In this document: positions 51,554 to 64,000 of the stretch, piece after piece
How positions within the stretch are numbered: position 1 is the stretch's first letter
Layout of the letters: every line of letters begins with the position of its first letter
Source: Gordius sp. MW1
Taxonomy: Eukaryota; Nematomorpha; Gordioida; Gordea; Gordiidae
Length of the DNA stretch: 64,000 nt
Direction: 5' to 3'
Assembly (NCBI GenBank): GCA_964036665.1
Contig: OZ038531.1
Location: 12,214,168-12,278,167, forward strand
Notes under the pieces: generated by a model
What the model was told of the DNA's origin: nothing
The model's database searches: none
Seen by the model: only the letters and a program-made list of their open reading frames with translations
Position numbers and translations under genes: made by a program

Positions 51554-53455
51554 TACGTGGTTTCGATGATAAAAAGTAAAAATTTATCAGAATCAGAAAA
51601 CTATTACTTTGAAATCATAATCGCATAGAGCAGTTTTCAAAAATTAAGCACTCACGTTGCGATACAACAAACTAATCGCAACAATAAAACGTTCTCTTTT
51701 GTCAAAATGATAGTTCTCGCAGCTTAAAACCTCTTTTCGGAAGTAAATCGAGGATAATAAGATTCTCAAATTGGCTTACTTTTATATATTTTTTCATGCT
51801 CTTTCACATAGAATCGAAAAAAATAAATATTTTTACCTCAAACTTTTTCACATATTTTTCTTTCAACCGTACGCATCCGATGAAAGTTGTCGTTTTCAGA
51901 CGTGGTTTCGATGATAAAAAGTAAAAATTTATCAGAATCAGAAAACTATTACTTTAAAATCATGATCGCATAGTGCATTTTTGAAAAATTAAGCACTCAC
52001 GTTGCGATACAACAAACTAATCGCAACAATAAAACGTTGTCTTTTGTCAAAATGATAGTTCTCGCAGCTTAAAACCTCTTTTCGGAAGTAAATCGAGGAT
52101 AATAAGATTCTCAAATTGGCTTACTTTTATATATTTTTTCATGTTCTTTCACATAGAATCAAAAAAAATAAATATTTTACCTCAAAATTTTTCACATATT
52201 TTTCTTTCAACCGTATGCATCCGATGAAAGTTGTCGTTTTCATACGTGGTTTTGATGATAAAAAGTAAAAATTTATCAGAATCAGAAAACTATTACTTTG
52301 AAATCATAATCGCATAGAGCAGTTTTCAAAAATTAAGCACTCACGTTGCGATACAACAAACTAATCGCAACAATAAAACGTTGTCTTTTGTCAAAATGAT
52401 AGTTCTCGCAGCTTAAAACCTCTTTTCGGAAGTAAATCGAGGATAATAAGATTCTCAAATTGGCTTACTTTTATATATTTTTTCATGCTCTTTTACATAG
52501 AATCGAAAAAAATAAATATTTTACCTCAAAATTTTTCACATATTTTTCTTTCAACCGTATGCATCCGATGAAAGTTGTCGTTTTCAGACGTGGTTTCGAT
52601 GATAAAAAGTAAAAATTTATCAGAATCAGAAAACTATTACTTTGAAATCATAATCGCATAGAGCAGTTTTCAAAAATTAAGCACTCACGTTGCGATACAA
52701 CAAACTAATCGCAACAATAAAACGTTGTCTTTTGTCAAAATGATAGTTCTCGCAGCTTAAAACCCCTTTTCGGAAGTAAATCGAGGATAATAGGATTCTC
52801 AAATTGGCTTACTTTTATATATTTTTTCATGCTCTTTCACATAGAATCAAAAAAAAAAAAAATATTTTACCTCAAAATTTTTCACATATTTTTCTTTCAA
52901 CCGTATGCATCCGATGAAAGTTGTCGTTTTCAGACGTGGTTTCGATGATAAAAAGTAAAAATTTATCAGAATCAGAAAACTATTACTTTGAAATCATAAT
53001 CGCATAGAGCAGTTTTCAAAAATTAAGCACTCACGTTGCGATACAACAAACTAATCGCAACAATAAAACGTTGTCTTTTGTCAAAATGATAGTTCTCGCA
53101 GCTTAAAACCTCTTTTCGGAAGTAAATCGAGGATAATAGGATTCTCAAATTGGCTTACTTTTATATATTTTTTTATGCTCTTTTACATAGAATCGAAAAA
53201 AAATAAATATTTTGCCTCTAAATTTTTCACATATTTTTCTTTGAACCGTATTCATCCGATGAAAGTTGTCGTTTTCAGACGTGGTTTCCATGAAAAAGGA
53301 AAAATTTATCAGAATCAGAAAACTATTACTTTAAAATCATAATCGCATAGAGCAGTTTTCAAAATTAAGCACTCACGTTGCGATACAACAAACTAATCGC
53401 AACAATAAAACGTTGTCTTTTGTCAAAATGATAGTTCTCGCAGCTTAAAACCTCT
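51490..53455 (+). repeat. Dispersed duplication, copy 1 (offset about 3440 bp, 10 monomers)
   Basis: Matches about 54930-56895. Shared markers: AACGTTCTCTTTTG (near 51690, 55131), GTGGTTTTGATG (near 52251, 55692), long A run with TATTTTACC (52848, 56288), TTTGCCTCTAAATT, TTCCATGAAAAAGG (53288, 56728), and TTTTCAAAATTAAG lacking one A. Within it, about 52120-53500 also matches 53500-54880 at offset 1376, a 4-monomer tandem duplication. Confidence 0.82.
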
Positions 53456-53499
53456 TTTCGGAAGTAAATCGAGGATAATAGGATTCTCAAATTGGCTTA

Positions 53500-54880
53500 C
53501 TTTTATATATTTTTTCATGTTCTTTCACATAGAATCAAAAAAAATAAATATTTTACCTCAAAATTTTTCACATATTTTTCTTTCAACCGTATGCATCCGA
53601 TGAAAGTTGTCGTTTTCATACGTGGTTTTGATGATAAAAAGTAAAAATTTATCAGAATCAGAAAACTATTACTTTGAAATCATAATCGCATAGAGCAGTT
53701 TTCAAAAATTAAGCACTCACGTTGCGATACAACAAACTAATCGCAACAATAAAACGTTGTCTTTTGTCAAAATGATAGTTCTCGCAGCTTAAAACCTCTT
53801 TTCGGAAGTAAATCGAGGATAATAAGATTCTCAAATTGGCTTACTTTTATATATTTTTTCATGCTCTTTTACATAGAATCGAAAAAAATAAATATTTTAC
53901 CTCAAAATTTTTCACATATTTTTCTTTCAACCGTATGCATCCGATGAAAGTTGTCGTTTTCAGACGTGGTTTCGATGATAAAAAGTAAAAATTTATCAGA
54001 ATCAGAAAACTATTACTTTTAAATCATAATCGCATAGAGCAGTTTTCAAAAATTAAGCACTCACGTTGCGATACAACAAACTAATCGCAACAATAAAACG
54101 TTGTCTTTTGTCAAAATGATAGTTCTCGCAGCTTAAAACCCCTTTTCGGAAGTAAATCGAGGATAATAGGATTCTCAAATTATCTTACTTTTATATATTT
54201 TTTCATGCTCTTTCACATAGAATCAAAAAAAAAAAAAATATTTTACCTCAAAATTTTTCACATATTTTTCTTTCAACCGTATGCATCCGATGAAAGTTGT
54301 CGTTTTCAGACGTGGTTTCGATGATAAAAAGTAAAAATTTATCAGAATCAGAAAACTATTACTTTGAAATCATAATCGCATAGAGCAGTTTTCAAAAATT
54401 AAGCACTCACGTTGCGATACAACAAACTAATCGCAACAATAAAACGTTGTCTTTTGTCAAAATGATAGTTCTCGCAGCTTAAAACCTCTTTTCGGAAGTA
54501 AATCGAGGATAATAGGATTCTCAAATTGGCTTACTTTTATATATTTTTTTATGCTCTTTTACATAGAATCGAAAAAAAATAAATATTTTGCCTCTAAATT
54601 TTTCACATATTTTTCTTTGAACCGTATTCATCCGATGAAAGTTGTCGTTTTCAGAGGTGGTTTCCATGAAAAAGGAAAAATTTATCAGAATCAGAAAACT
54701 ATTACTTTAAAATCATAATCGCATAGAGCAGTTTTCAAAATTAAGCACTCACGTTGCGATACAACAAACTAATCGCAACAATAAAACGTTGTCTTTTGTC
54801 AAAATGATAGTTCTCGCAGCTTAAAACCTCTTTTCGGAAGTAAATCGAGGATAATAGGATTCTCAAATTGGCTTACTTTT
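53500..54880 (+). repeat. 4-monomer (1376-bp) tandem duplicate of 52120-53500
   Basis: TCATGTTCTTTC (52140 and 53516), GTGGTTTTGATG (52251 and 53627) and TTCCATGAAAAAGG (53288 and 54664) keep a 1376-bp spacing in the same order. Small private differences, such as CAAATTATCTTAC near 54180 and CAGAGGTGG near 54655, are confined to the second copy. Confidence 0.8.
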
Positions 54881-54929
54881 ATATATTTTTTCATGTTCTT
54901 TCACATAGAATCAAAAAAAATAAATATTT

Positions 54930-56895
54930 TACCTCAAAATTTTTCACATATTTTTCTTTCAACCGTATGCATCCGATGAAAGTTGTCGTTTTCATACGTG
55001 GTTTCGATGATAAAAAGTAAAAATTTATCAGAATCAGAAAACTATTACTTTGAAATCATAATCGCATAGAGCAGTTTTCAAAAATTAAGCACTCACGTTG
55101 CGATACAACAAACTAATCGCAACAATAAAACGTTCTCTTTTGTCAAAATGATAGTTCTCGCAGCTTAAAACCTCTTTTCGGAAGTAAATCGAGGATAATA
55201 AGATTCTCAAATTGGCTTACTTTTATATATTTTTTCATGCTCTTTCACATAGAATCGAAAAAAATAAATATTTTTACCTCAAACTTTTTCACATATTTTT
55301 CTTTCAACCGTACGCATCCGATGAAAGTTGTCGTTTTCAGACGTGGTTTCGATGATAAAAAGTAAAAATTTATCAGAATCAGAAAACTATTACTTTAAAA
55401 TCATGATCGCATAGTGCATTTTTGAAAAATTAAGCACTCACGTTGCGATACAACAAACTAATCGCAACAATAAAACGTTGTCTTTTGTCAAAATGATAGT
55501 TCTCGCAGCTTAAAACCTCTTTTCGGAAGTAAATCGAGGATAATAGGATTCTCAAATTGGCTTACTTTTATATATTTTTTCATGTTCTTTCACATAGAAT
55601 CAAAAAAAATAAATATTTTACCTCAAAATTTTTCACATATTTTTCTTTCAACCGTATGCATCCGATGAAAGTTGTCGTTTTCATACGTGGTTTTGATGAT
55701 AAAAAGTAAAAATTTATCAGAATCAGAAAACTATTACTTTGAAATCATAATCGCATAGAGCAGTTTTCAAAAATTAAGCACTCACGTTGCGATACAACAA
55801 ACTAATCGCAACAATAAAACGTTGTCTTTTGTCAAAATGATAGTTCTCGCAGCTTAAAACCTCTTTTCGGAAGTAAATCGAGGATAATAAGATTCTCAAA
55901 TTGGCTTACTTTTATATATTTTTTCATGCTCTTTTACATAGAATCGAAAAAAATAAATATTTTACCTCAAAATTTTTCACATATTTTTCTTTCAACCGTA
56001 TGCATCCGATGAAAGTTGTCGTTTTCAGACGTGGTTTCGATGATAAAAAGTAAAAATTTATCAGAATCAGAAAACTATTACTTTGAAATCATAATCGCAT
56101 AGAGCAGTTTTCAAGAATTAAGCACTCACGTTGCGATACAACAAACTAATCGCAACAATAAAACGTTGTCTTTTGTCAAAATGATAGTTCTCGCAGCTTA
56201 AAACCCCTTTTCGGAAGTAAATCGAGGATAATAGGATTCTCAAATTGGCTTACTTTTATATATTTTTTCATGCTCTTTCACATAGAATCAAAAAAAAAAA
56301 AATATTTTACCTCAAAATTTTTCACATATTTTTCTTTCAACCGTATGCATCCGATGAAAGTTGTCGTTTTCAGACGTGGTTTCGATGATAAAAAGTAAAA
56401 ATTTATCAGAATCAGAAAACTATTACTTTGAAATCATAATCGCATAGAGCAGTTTTCAAAAATTAAGCACTCACGTTGCGATACAACAAACTAATCGCAA
56501 CAATAAAACGTTGTCTTTTGTCAAAATGATAGTTCTCGCAGCTTAAAACCTCTTTTCGGAAGTAAATCGAGGATAATAGGATTCTCAAATTGGCTTACTT
56601 TTATATATTTTTTTATGCTCTTTTACATAGAATCGAAAAAAAATAAATATTTTGCCTCTAAATTTTTCACATATTTTTCTTTGAACCGTATTCATCCGAT
56701 GAAAGTTGTCGTTTTCAGACGTGGTTTCCATGAAAAAGGAAAAATTTATCAGAATCAGAAAACTATTACTTTAAAATCATAATCGCATAGAGCAGTTTTC
56801 AAAATTAAGCACTCACGTTGCGATACAACAAACTAATCGCAACAATAAAACGTTGTCTTTTGTCAAAATGATAGTTCTCGCAGCTTAAAACCTCT
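54930..56895 (+). repeat. Dispersed duplication, copy 2 (offset about 3440 bp)
   Basis: Partner of 51490-53455. Its right part (from about 55710) is also shared with the 4813-bp-offset duplication ending near 62368, so it is a nested copy. Confidence 0.82.
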
Positions 56896-57555
56896 TTTCG
56901 GAAGTTAATCGAGGATAATAAGATTCTCAAATTGGCTTACTTTTATATATTTTTTCATGCTCTTTTACATAAAATCGAAAAAAACAAATATTTTTACCTC
57001 AAAATTTTTCAAATATTTTTCTTTCTACCGTATGCATCCGACGAAAGGTGTCGTTTTCAGATATGGTTTCTATGATCCCAAGTAAAAATTTATCAGAATC
57101 TGAAAACTATTACTTTGAAATCATGATCGCATGAAGCCATTTTCAAAAATTAAGCACTCACGTTGCGATACAACAAACTAATCGCAACTATAAAACGTTG
57201 TCTTTTGTCAAAATGATAGTTCTCGCAGCTTAAAACCTCTTTTCGGAAGTAAATAGAGGATAATAGGATTCTCAAATTGGCTTACTTTTATATATTTTTT
57301 CATGCTCTTTCACATAGAATCAAAAAAAATAAATTTTTTTACCTCAAAATTTTTCACATATTTTTCTTTCAACCGTATGCATCCGATGAAAGTTGTCGTT
57401 TTCAGACGTGGTTTCGATGATAAAAAGTAAAAATTTATCAGAATCAGAAAACTATTACTTTGAAATCATAATCGCATAGAGCAGTTTTCAAAAATTAAGC
57501 ACTCACGTTGCGATACAACAAACTAATCGCAACAATAAAACGTTGTCTTTTGTCA
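55710..57555 (+). repeat. Dispersed duplication, copy 1 (offset 4813 bp, 14 monomers)
   Basis: Matches about 60523-62368. Markers: TTCCATGAAAAAGG (56728, 61541), GGAAGTTAATCG, CAGATATGG (57061 and 61874), CGCATGAAGCC and GTAAATAGAGG. The match stops where AATGAATAGATCTGG (near 57558) meets AATGATAGTTCTCG (near 62371). Confidence 0.82.
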
Positions 57556-59808
57556 AAATGAATAGATCTGGCAGCTTAAAACCTCTTTTCAGAAGTAAAT
57601 CGAGGATAATAGGATTCTCAAATTGGCTTACTTTTATATATTTTTTCATGCTCTTTCACATAGAATCGAAAAAAATAAATATTTTTACCTCAAAATTTTT
57701 CTCATATTTTTCTTTCAACCGTATGCATCCGATGAAAGTTGTCGTTTTCAGACGTGGTTTCGATGATAAAAAGTAAAAATTTATCAGAATCAGAAAACTA
57801 TTACTTTGAAATCATAATCGCATAGAGCAGTTTTCAAAAATTAAGCACTCACGTTGCGATCAAACAAACTAATCGCAACAATAAAACGTTGTCTTTTGTC
57901 AAAATGATAGTTCTCGCAGCTTAAAACCTCTTTTCGGAAGTAAATCGAGGATAATAGGATTCTCAAATTGGCTTATTTTATATATTTTTTTATGCTCTTT
58001 TACATAGAATTGAAAAAAATAAATATTTTACCTCTAAATTTTTCACATATTTTTCTTTGAACCGTATTCATCCGATGAAAGTTGTCGTTTTCAGACGTGG
58101 TTTCCATGATAAAAAGTAAAAATTTATCAGAATCAGAAAACTATTACTTTGAAATCATAATCGCATAGAGCAGTTTTCAAAAATTAAGCACTCACGTTGC
58201 GATACAACAAACTAATCGCAACAATAAAACGTTGTCTTTTGTCAAAATGATAGTTCTCGCAGCTTAAAACATCTTTTCGGAAGTAAATCGAGGATAATAG
58301 GATTCTCAAATTGGCTTACTTTTATATATTTTTTCATGCTCTTTCACATAGAATCGAAAAAAATAAATATTTTTACCTCAAAATTTTTCACATATTTTTC
58401 TTTCAACCGTATGCATCCGATGAAAGTTGTCGTTTTCAGACGTGGTTTCGATGATAAAAAGTAAAAATTTATCAGAATCAGAAAACTATTACTTTAAAAT
58501 CATGATCGCATTTTGAAAAATTAAGCACTCACGTTGCGATACAACAAACTAATCGCAACAATAAAACGTTGTCTTTTGTCAAAATGATAGTTCTCGCAGC
58601 TTAAAACCTCTTTTCGGAAGTAAATCGAGGATAATAGGATTCTCAAATTGGCTTACTTTTATATATTTTTTCATGCTCTTTCACATAGAATCAAAAAAAA
58701 TAAATATTTTTACCTCAAAATTTTTCACATATTTTTCTTTCAACCGTATGCATCCGATGAAAGTTGTCGTTTTCAGACGTGGTTTCGATGATAAAAAGTA
58801 AAAATTTATCAGAATCAGAAAACTATTACTTTGAAATCATAATCGCATAGAGCAGTTTTCAAAAATTAAGCACTCACGTTGCGATACAACAAACTAATCG
58901 CAACAATAAAACGTTGTCTTTTGTCAAAATGATAGTTCTCGCAGCTTAAAACCTCTTTTCGGAAGTAAATCGAGGATAATAGGATTCTCAAATTGGCTTA
59001 CTTTTATATATTTTTTTATGCTCTTTTACATAGAATCGAAAAAAATAAATATTTTACCTCTAAATTTTTCACATATTTTTCTTTCAACCGTATGCATCCG
59101 ATGAAAGTTGTCGTTTTCAGACGTGGTTTCCATGATAAAAAGTAAAAATTTATCAGAATCAGAAAACTATTACTTTGAAATCATAATCGCATAGAGCAGT
59201 TTTCAAAAATTAAGCACTCACGTTGCGATACAACAAACTAATCGCAACAATAAAACGTTGTCTTTTGTCAAAATGATAGTTCTCGCAGCTTAAAACCTCT
59301 TTTCGGAAGTAAATCGAGGATAATAAGATTCTCAAATTGGCTTACTTTTATATATTTTTTCATGCTCTTTTACATAAAATCGAAAAAAACAAATATTTTT
59401 ACCTCAAAATTTTTCAAATATTTTTCTTTCTACCGTATGCATCCGACGAAAGGTGTCGTTTTCAGACATGGTTTCTATGATCTCAAGTAAAAATTTATCA
59501 GAATCTGAAAACTATTACTTTGAAATCATGATCGCATAGAGCCATTTTCAAAAATTAAGCACTCACGTTGCGATACAACAAACTAATCGCAACTATAAAA
59601 CGTTGTCTTTTGTCAAAATGATAGTTCTCGCAGCTTAAAACCTCTTTTCGGAAGTCAATCGAGGATAATAGGATTCTCAAATTGGCTTACTTTTATATAT
59701 TTTTTTATGCTCTTTCACATAGAATCGAAAAAAATAAATATTTTACCTCTAAATTTTTCACATATTTTTCTTTCAACCGTATGCATCCGATGAAAGTTGT
59801 CGTTTTCA
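57371..59808 (+). repeat. Dispersed duplication, copy 2 (offset 8255 bp)
   Basis: Partner of 49116-51553. The match ends where TTTTCATACG (51554) meets TTTTCAGACG (59809). A related partial copy with GCGATCAAACAAAC begins near 63357 and continues toward the window end. Confidence 0.88.
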
Positions 59809-60522
59809 GACGTGGTTTCGATGATAAAAAGTAAAAATTTATCAGAATCAGAAAACTATTACTTTGAAATCATAATCGCATAGAGCAGTTTTCAAAAATT
59901 AAGCACTCACGTTGCGATACAACAAACTAATCGCAACAATAAAACGTTGTCTTTTGTCAAAATGATAGTTCTCGCAGCTTAAAACCTCTTTTCGGAAGTA
60001 AATCGAGGATAATAGGATTCTCAAATTGGCTTACTTTTATATATTTTTTCATGCTCTTTCACATAGAATCAAAAAAAATAAATATTTTTACCTCAAACTT
60101 TTTCACATATTTTTCTTTCAACCGTACGCATCCGATGAAAGTTGTCGTTTTCAGACGTGGTTTCGATGATAAAAAGTAAAAATTTATCAGAATCAGAAAA
60201 CTATTACTTTGAAATCATAATCGCATAGTGCATTTTTGAAAAATTAAGCACTCACGTTGCGATACAACAAACTAATCGCAACAATAAAACGTTGTCTTTT
60301 GTCAAAATGATAGTTCTCGCAGCTTAAAACCTCTTTTCGGAAGTAAATCGAGGATAATAGGATTCTCAAATTGGCTTACTTTTATATATTTTTTCATGTT
60401 CTTTCACATAGAATCGAAAAAAATAAATATTTTACCTCTAAATTTTTCACATATTTTTCTTTCAACCGTATGCATCCGATGAAAGTTGTCGTTTTCAGAC
60501 GTGGTTTCCATGATAAAAAGTA

Positions 60523-62368
60523 AAAATTTATCAGAATCAGAAAACTATTACTTTGAAATCATAATCGCATAGAGCAGTTTTCAAAAATTAAGCACTCACG
60601 TTGCGATACAACAAACTAATCGCAACAATAAAACGTTGTCTTTTGTCAAAATGATAGTTCTCGCAGCTTAAAACCTCTTTTCGGAAGTAAATCGAGGATA
60701 ATAAGATTCTCAAATTGGCTTACTTTTATATATTTTTTCATGCTCTTTTACATAGAATCGAAAAAAATAAATATTTTACCTCAAAATTTTTCACATATTT
60801 TTCTTTCAACCGTATGCATCCGATGAAAGTTGTCGTTTTCAGACGTGGTTTCGATGATAAAAAGTAAAAATTTATCAGAATCAGAAAACTATTACTTTGA
60901 AATCATAATCGCATAGAGCAGTTTTCAAAAATTAAGCACTCACGTTGCGATACAACAAACTAATCGCAACAATAAAACGTTGTCTTTTGTCAAAATGATA
61001 GTTCTCGCAGCTTAAAACCCCTTTTCGGAAGTAAATCGAGGATAATGGGATTCTCAAATTGGCTTACTTTTATATACTTTTTCATGCTCTTTCACATAGA
61101 ATCAAAAAAAAAAAATACTTTACCTCAAAATTTTTCACATATTTTTCTTTCAACCGTATGCATCCGATGAAAGTTGTCGTTTTCAGACGTGGTTTCGATG
61201 ATAAAAAGTAAAAATTTATCAGAATCAGAAAACTATTACTTTGAAATCATAATCGCATAGAGCAGTTTTCAAAAATTAAGCACTCACGTTGCGATACAAC
61301 AAACTAATCGCAACAATAAAACGTTGTCTTTTGTCAAAATGATAGTTCTCGCAGCTTAAAACCTCTTTTCGGAAGTAAATCGAGGATAATAGGATTCTCA
61401 AATTGGCTTACTTTTATATATTTTTTTATGCTCTTTTACATAGAATCGAAAAAAAATAAATATTTTGCCTCTAAATTTTTCACATATTTTTCTTTGAACC
61501 GTATTCATCCGATGAAAGTTGTCGTTTTCAGACGTGGTTTCCATGAAAAAGGAAAAATTTATCAGAATCAGAAAACTATTACTTTAAAATCATAATCGCA
61601 TAAAGCAGTTTTCAAAATTAAGCACTCACGTTGCGATACAACAAACTAATCGCAACAATAAAACGTTGTCTTTTGTCAAAATGATAGTTCTCGCAGCTTA
61701 AAACCTCTTTTCGGAAGTTAATCGAGGATAATAAGATTCTCAAATTGGCTTACTTTTATATATTTTTTCATGCTCTTTTACATAAAATCGAAAAAAACAA
61801 ATATTTTTACCTCAAAATTTTTCAAATATTTTTCTTTCTACCGTATGCATCCGACGAAAGGTGTCGTTTTCAGATATGGTTTCTATGATCCCAAGTAAAA
61901 ATTTATCAGAATCTGAAAACTATTACTTTGAAATCATGATCGCATGAAGCCATTTTCAAAAATTAAGCACTCACGTTGCGATACAACAAACTAATCGCAA
62001 CTATAAAACGTTGTCTTTTGTCAAAATGATAGTTCTCGCAGCTTAAAACCTCTTTTCGGAAGTAAATAGAGGATAATAGGATTCTCAAATTGGCTTACTT
62101 TTATATATTTTTTCATGCTCTTTCACATAGAATCAAAAAAAATAAATTTTTTTACCTCAAAATTTTTCACATATTTTTCTTTCAACCGTATGCATCCGAT
62201 GAAAGTTGTCGTTTTCAGACGTGGTTTCGATGATAAAAAGTAAAAATTTATCAGAATCAGAAAACTATTACTTTGAAATCATAATCGCATAGAGCAGTTT
62301 TCAAAAATTAAGCACTCACGTTGCGATACAACAAACTAATCGCAACAATAAAACGTTGTCTTTTGTCA
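60523..62368 (+). repeat. Dispersed duplication, copy 2 (offset 4813 bp)
   Basis: Partner of about 55710-57555. Private changes such as GGATAATGGGATT and TATATACTTTTTC near 61046-61083 mark divergence after duplication. Confidence 0.82.
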
Positions 62369-64000
62369 AAATGATAGTTCTCGCAGCTGAAAACCTCTTT
62401 TCGGAAGTAAATCGAGGATAATAGGATTCTCAAATTGGCTTACTTTTATATATTTTTTTATGCTCTTTTACATAGAATCGAAAAAAATAAATATTTTACC
62501 TCTAAATTTTTCACATATTTTTCTTTCAACCGTATGCATCCGATGAAAGTTGTCGTTTTCATACGTGGTTTCGATGATAAAAAGTAAAAATTTATCAGAA
62601 TCAGAAAACTATTACTTTGAAATCATAATCGCATAGAGCAGTTTTCAAAAATTAAGCACTCACGTTGCGATACAACAAACTAATCGCAGCAATAAAACGT
62701 TGTCTTTTGTCAAAATGATAGTTCTCGCAGCTTAAAACCTCTTTTCGGAAGTAAATCGAGGATAATAAGATTCTCAAATTGGCTTACTTTTATATATTTT
62801 TTCATGCTCTTTCACATAGAATCGAAAAAAATAAATATTTTTACCTCAAACTTTTTCACATATTTTTCTTTCAACCGTACGCATCCGATGAAAGTTGTCG
62901 TTTTCAGACGTGGTTTCGATGATAAAAAGTAAAAATTTATCAGAATCAGAAAACTATTACTTTAAAATCATGATCGCATAGTGCATTTTTGAAAAATTAA
63001 GCACTCACGTTGCGATACAACAAACTAATCGCAACAATAAAACGTTGTCTTTTGTCAAAATGATAGTTCTCGCACCTTAAAACCTCTTTTCGGAAGTAAA
63101 TCGAGGATAATAGGATTCTCAAATTGGCTTACTTTTATATATTTTTTCATGCTCTTTCACATAGAATCAAAAAAAATAAATATTTTTACCTCAAAATTTT
63201 TCACATATTTTTCTTTCAACCGTATGCATCCGATGAAAGTTGTCGTTTTCAGACGTGGTTTCGATGATAAAAAGTAAAAATTTATCAGAATCAGAAAACT
63301 ATTACTTTGAAATCATAATCGCATAGAGCAGTTTTCAAAAATTAAGCACTCACGTTGCGATCAAACAAACTAATCGCAACAATAAAACGTTGTCTTTTGT
63401 CAAAATGATAGTTCTCGCAGCTTAAAACCTCTTTTCGGAAGTAAATCGAGGATAATAGGATTCTCAAATTGGCTTATTTTATATTTTTTTATGCTCTTTT
63501 ACATAGAATTGAAAAAAATAAATATTTTACCTCTAAATTTTTCACATATTTTTCTTTGAACCGTATTCATCCGATGAAAGTTGTCGTTTTCAGACGTGGT
63601 TTCCATGATAAAAAGTAAAAATTTATCAGAATCAGAAAACTATTACTTTGAAATCATAATCGCATAGAGCAGTTTTCAAAAATTAAGCACTCACGTTGCG
63701 ATACAACAAACTAATCGCAACAATAAAACGTTGTCTTTTGTCAAAATGATAGTTCTCGCAGCTTAAAACCTCTTTTCGGAAGTAAATCGAGGATAATAGG
63801 ATTCTCAAATTGGCTTACTTTTATATATTTTTTCATGCTCTTTCACATAGAATCGAAAAAAATAAATATTTTTACCTTAAAATTTTTCACATATTTTTCT
63901 TTCAACCGTATGCATCCGATGAAAGTTGTCGTTTTCAGACGTGGTTTCGATGATAAAAAGTAAAAATTTATCAGAATCAGAAAACTATTACTTTGAAATC

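Larger units (their letters stand above)
43226..64000 (+). repeat. Satellite array, right block, more homogeneous monomers
   Basis: About 60 monomers, mostly TTCGATGATAAAAAG with CAGAAAACTATT and a 344-345-bp period. Subtypes carry ACCTCTAAATTTTTC, TCAAACTTTTTC with GTACGCATCC (46028, 51868, 55311, 60126, 62878), GTTTTCATACG, or TTCCATGAAAAAGG (near 48473, 53288, 54664, 56728, 61541). Poly-A runs of 12 or more appear in the AATCAAAAAAAA segment (near 52848, 54226, 56288). The window ends inside a monomer, so the array continues. No gene was seen. Confidence 0.95.

Noticed and set aside
63243-63587. The 345-bp monomer as a dimer of two ~172-bp halves
   Set aside because: TTACTTT recurs 172 bp apart and GTTGTC about 150 bp apart, but flanking sequence does not align convincingly. 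An ancient dimer cannot be excluded without an alignment score.

Overview
This window is one long satellite DNA array. From base 1 to base 64000 the sequence is a head-to-tail, same-orientation tandem repeat of an A+T-rich monomer of about 345 bp. Range: about 341-351 bp; 104 G+C in a hand-counted 345-bp monomer, about 30%. I place monomer starts at GATGAAAG, so the first copies begin at 1, 352, 703, 1054, 1399, 1744 and 2085. By length there are about 176 monomers. The array runs off both ends of the window. I found no intact host gene, rRNA, tRNA, CRISPR array or bacterial signal. Short open frames of 62-93 codons recur because the same monomer recurs; I do not regard them as genes.

The only non-satellite DNA is a 1625-bp DNA transposon remnant present twice, at 11332-12956 and 14354-15978. 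Each copy is flanked by the 8-bp duplication CATAGAAT, has 23/24-bp terminal inverted repeats and a perfect 20-bp subterminal inverted repeat. On the minus strand each carries a decayed, internally deleted P-element-type transposase: a THAP zinc-finger module split by a 106-bp intron, then fragments resembling a P-superfamily catalytic domain and C-terminus. Both copies carry the same lesions and target duplication. They lie exactly 3022 bp apart inside a tandem duplication of 3022 bp, so one insertion was copied by satellite turnover rather than two insertions.

Layout: (1) 1-11331, about 33 monomers, dominated by an 18-monomer-scale duplication (155-4119 with 6368-10332, offset 6213). (2) 10845-16888, the tandem 3022-bp duplication carrying the transposon, with four monomers (12957-14353) between the two element copies. 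(3) 15979 to about 26400, including a tandem 2770-bp (8-monomer) duplication at 17273-22979; a 351-bp monomer subtype is found only in the first ~24 kb. (4) About 26400-43225, a mosaic of several marked monomer types, ending in a 3445-bp (10-monomer) tandem duplication. (5) 43226-64000, more homogeneous monomers with nested duplications at offsets of about 1376, 3440, 4813 and 8255 bp.

Organism: a eukaryote with large satellite blocks, an animal by the spliced THAP/P-type transposase, and probably an arthropod. The high CpG content of the monomer (13 observed against about 7.7 expected in one hand-counted copy) argues against a heavily CpG-methylated vertebrate genome. Species cannot be named from this sequence. 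The window is probably pericentromeric, centromeric or other constitutive heterochromatin; that location is inference from array size and homogeneity.
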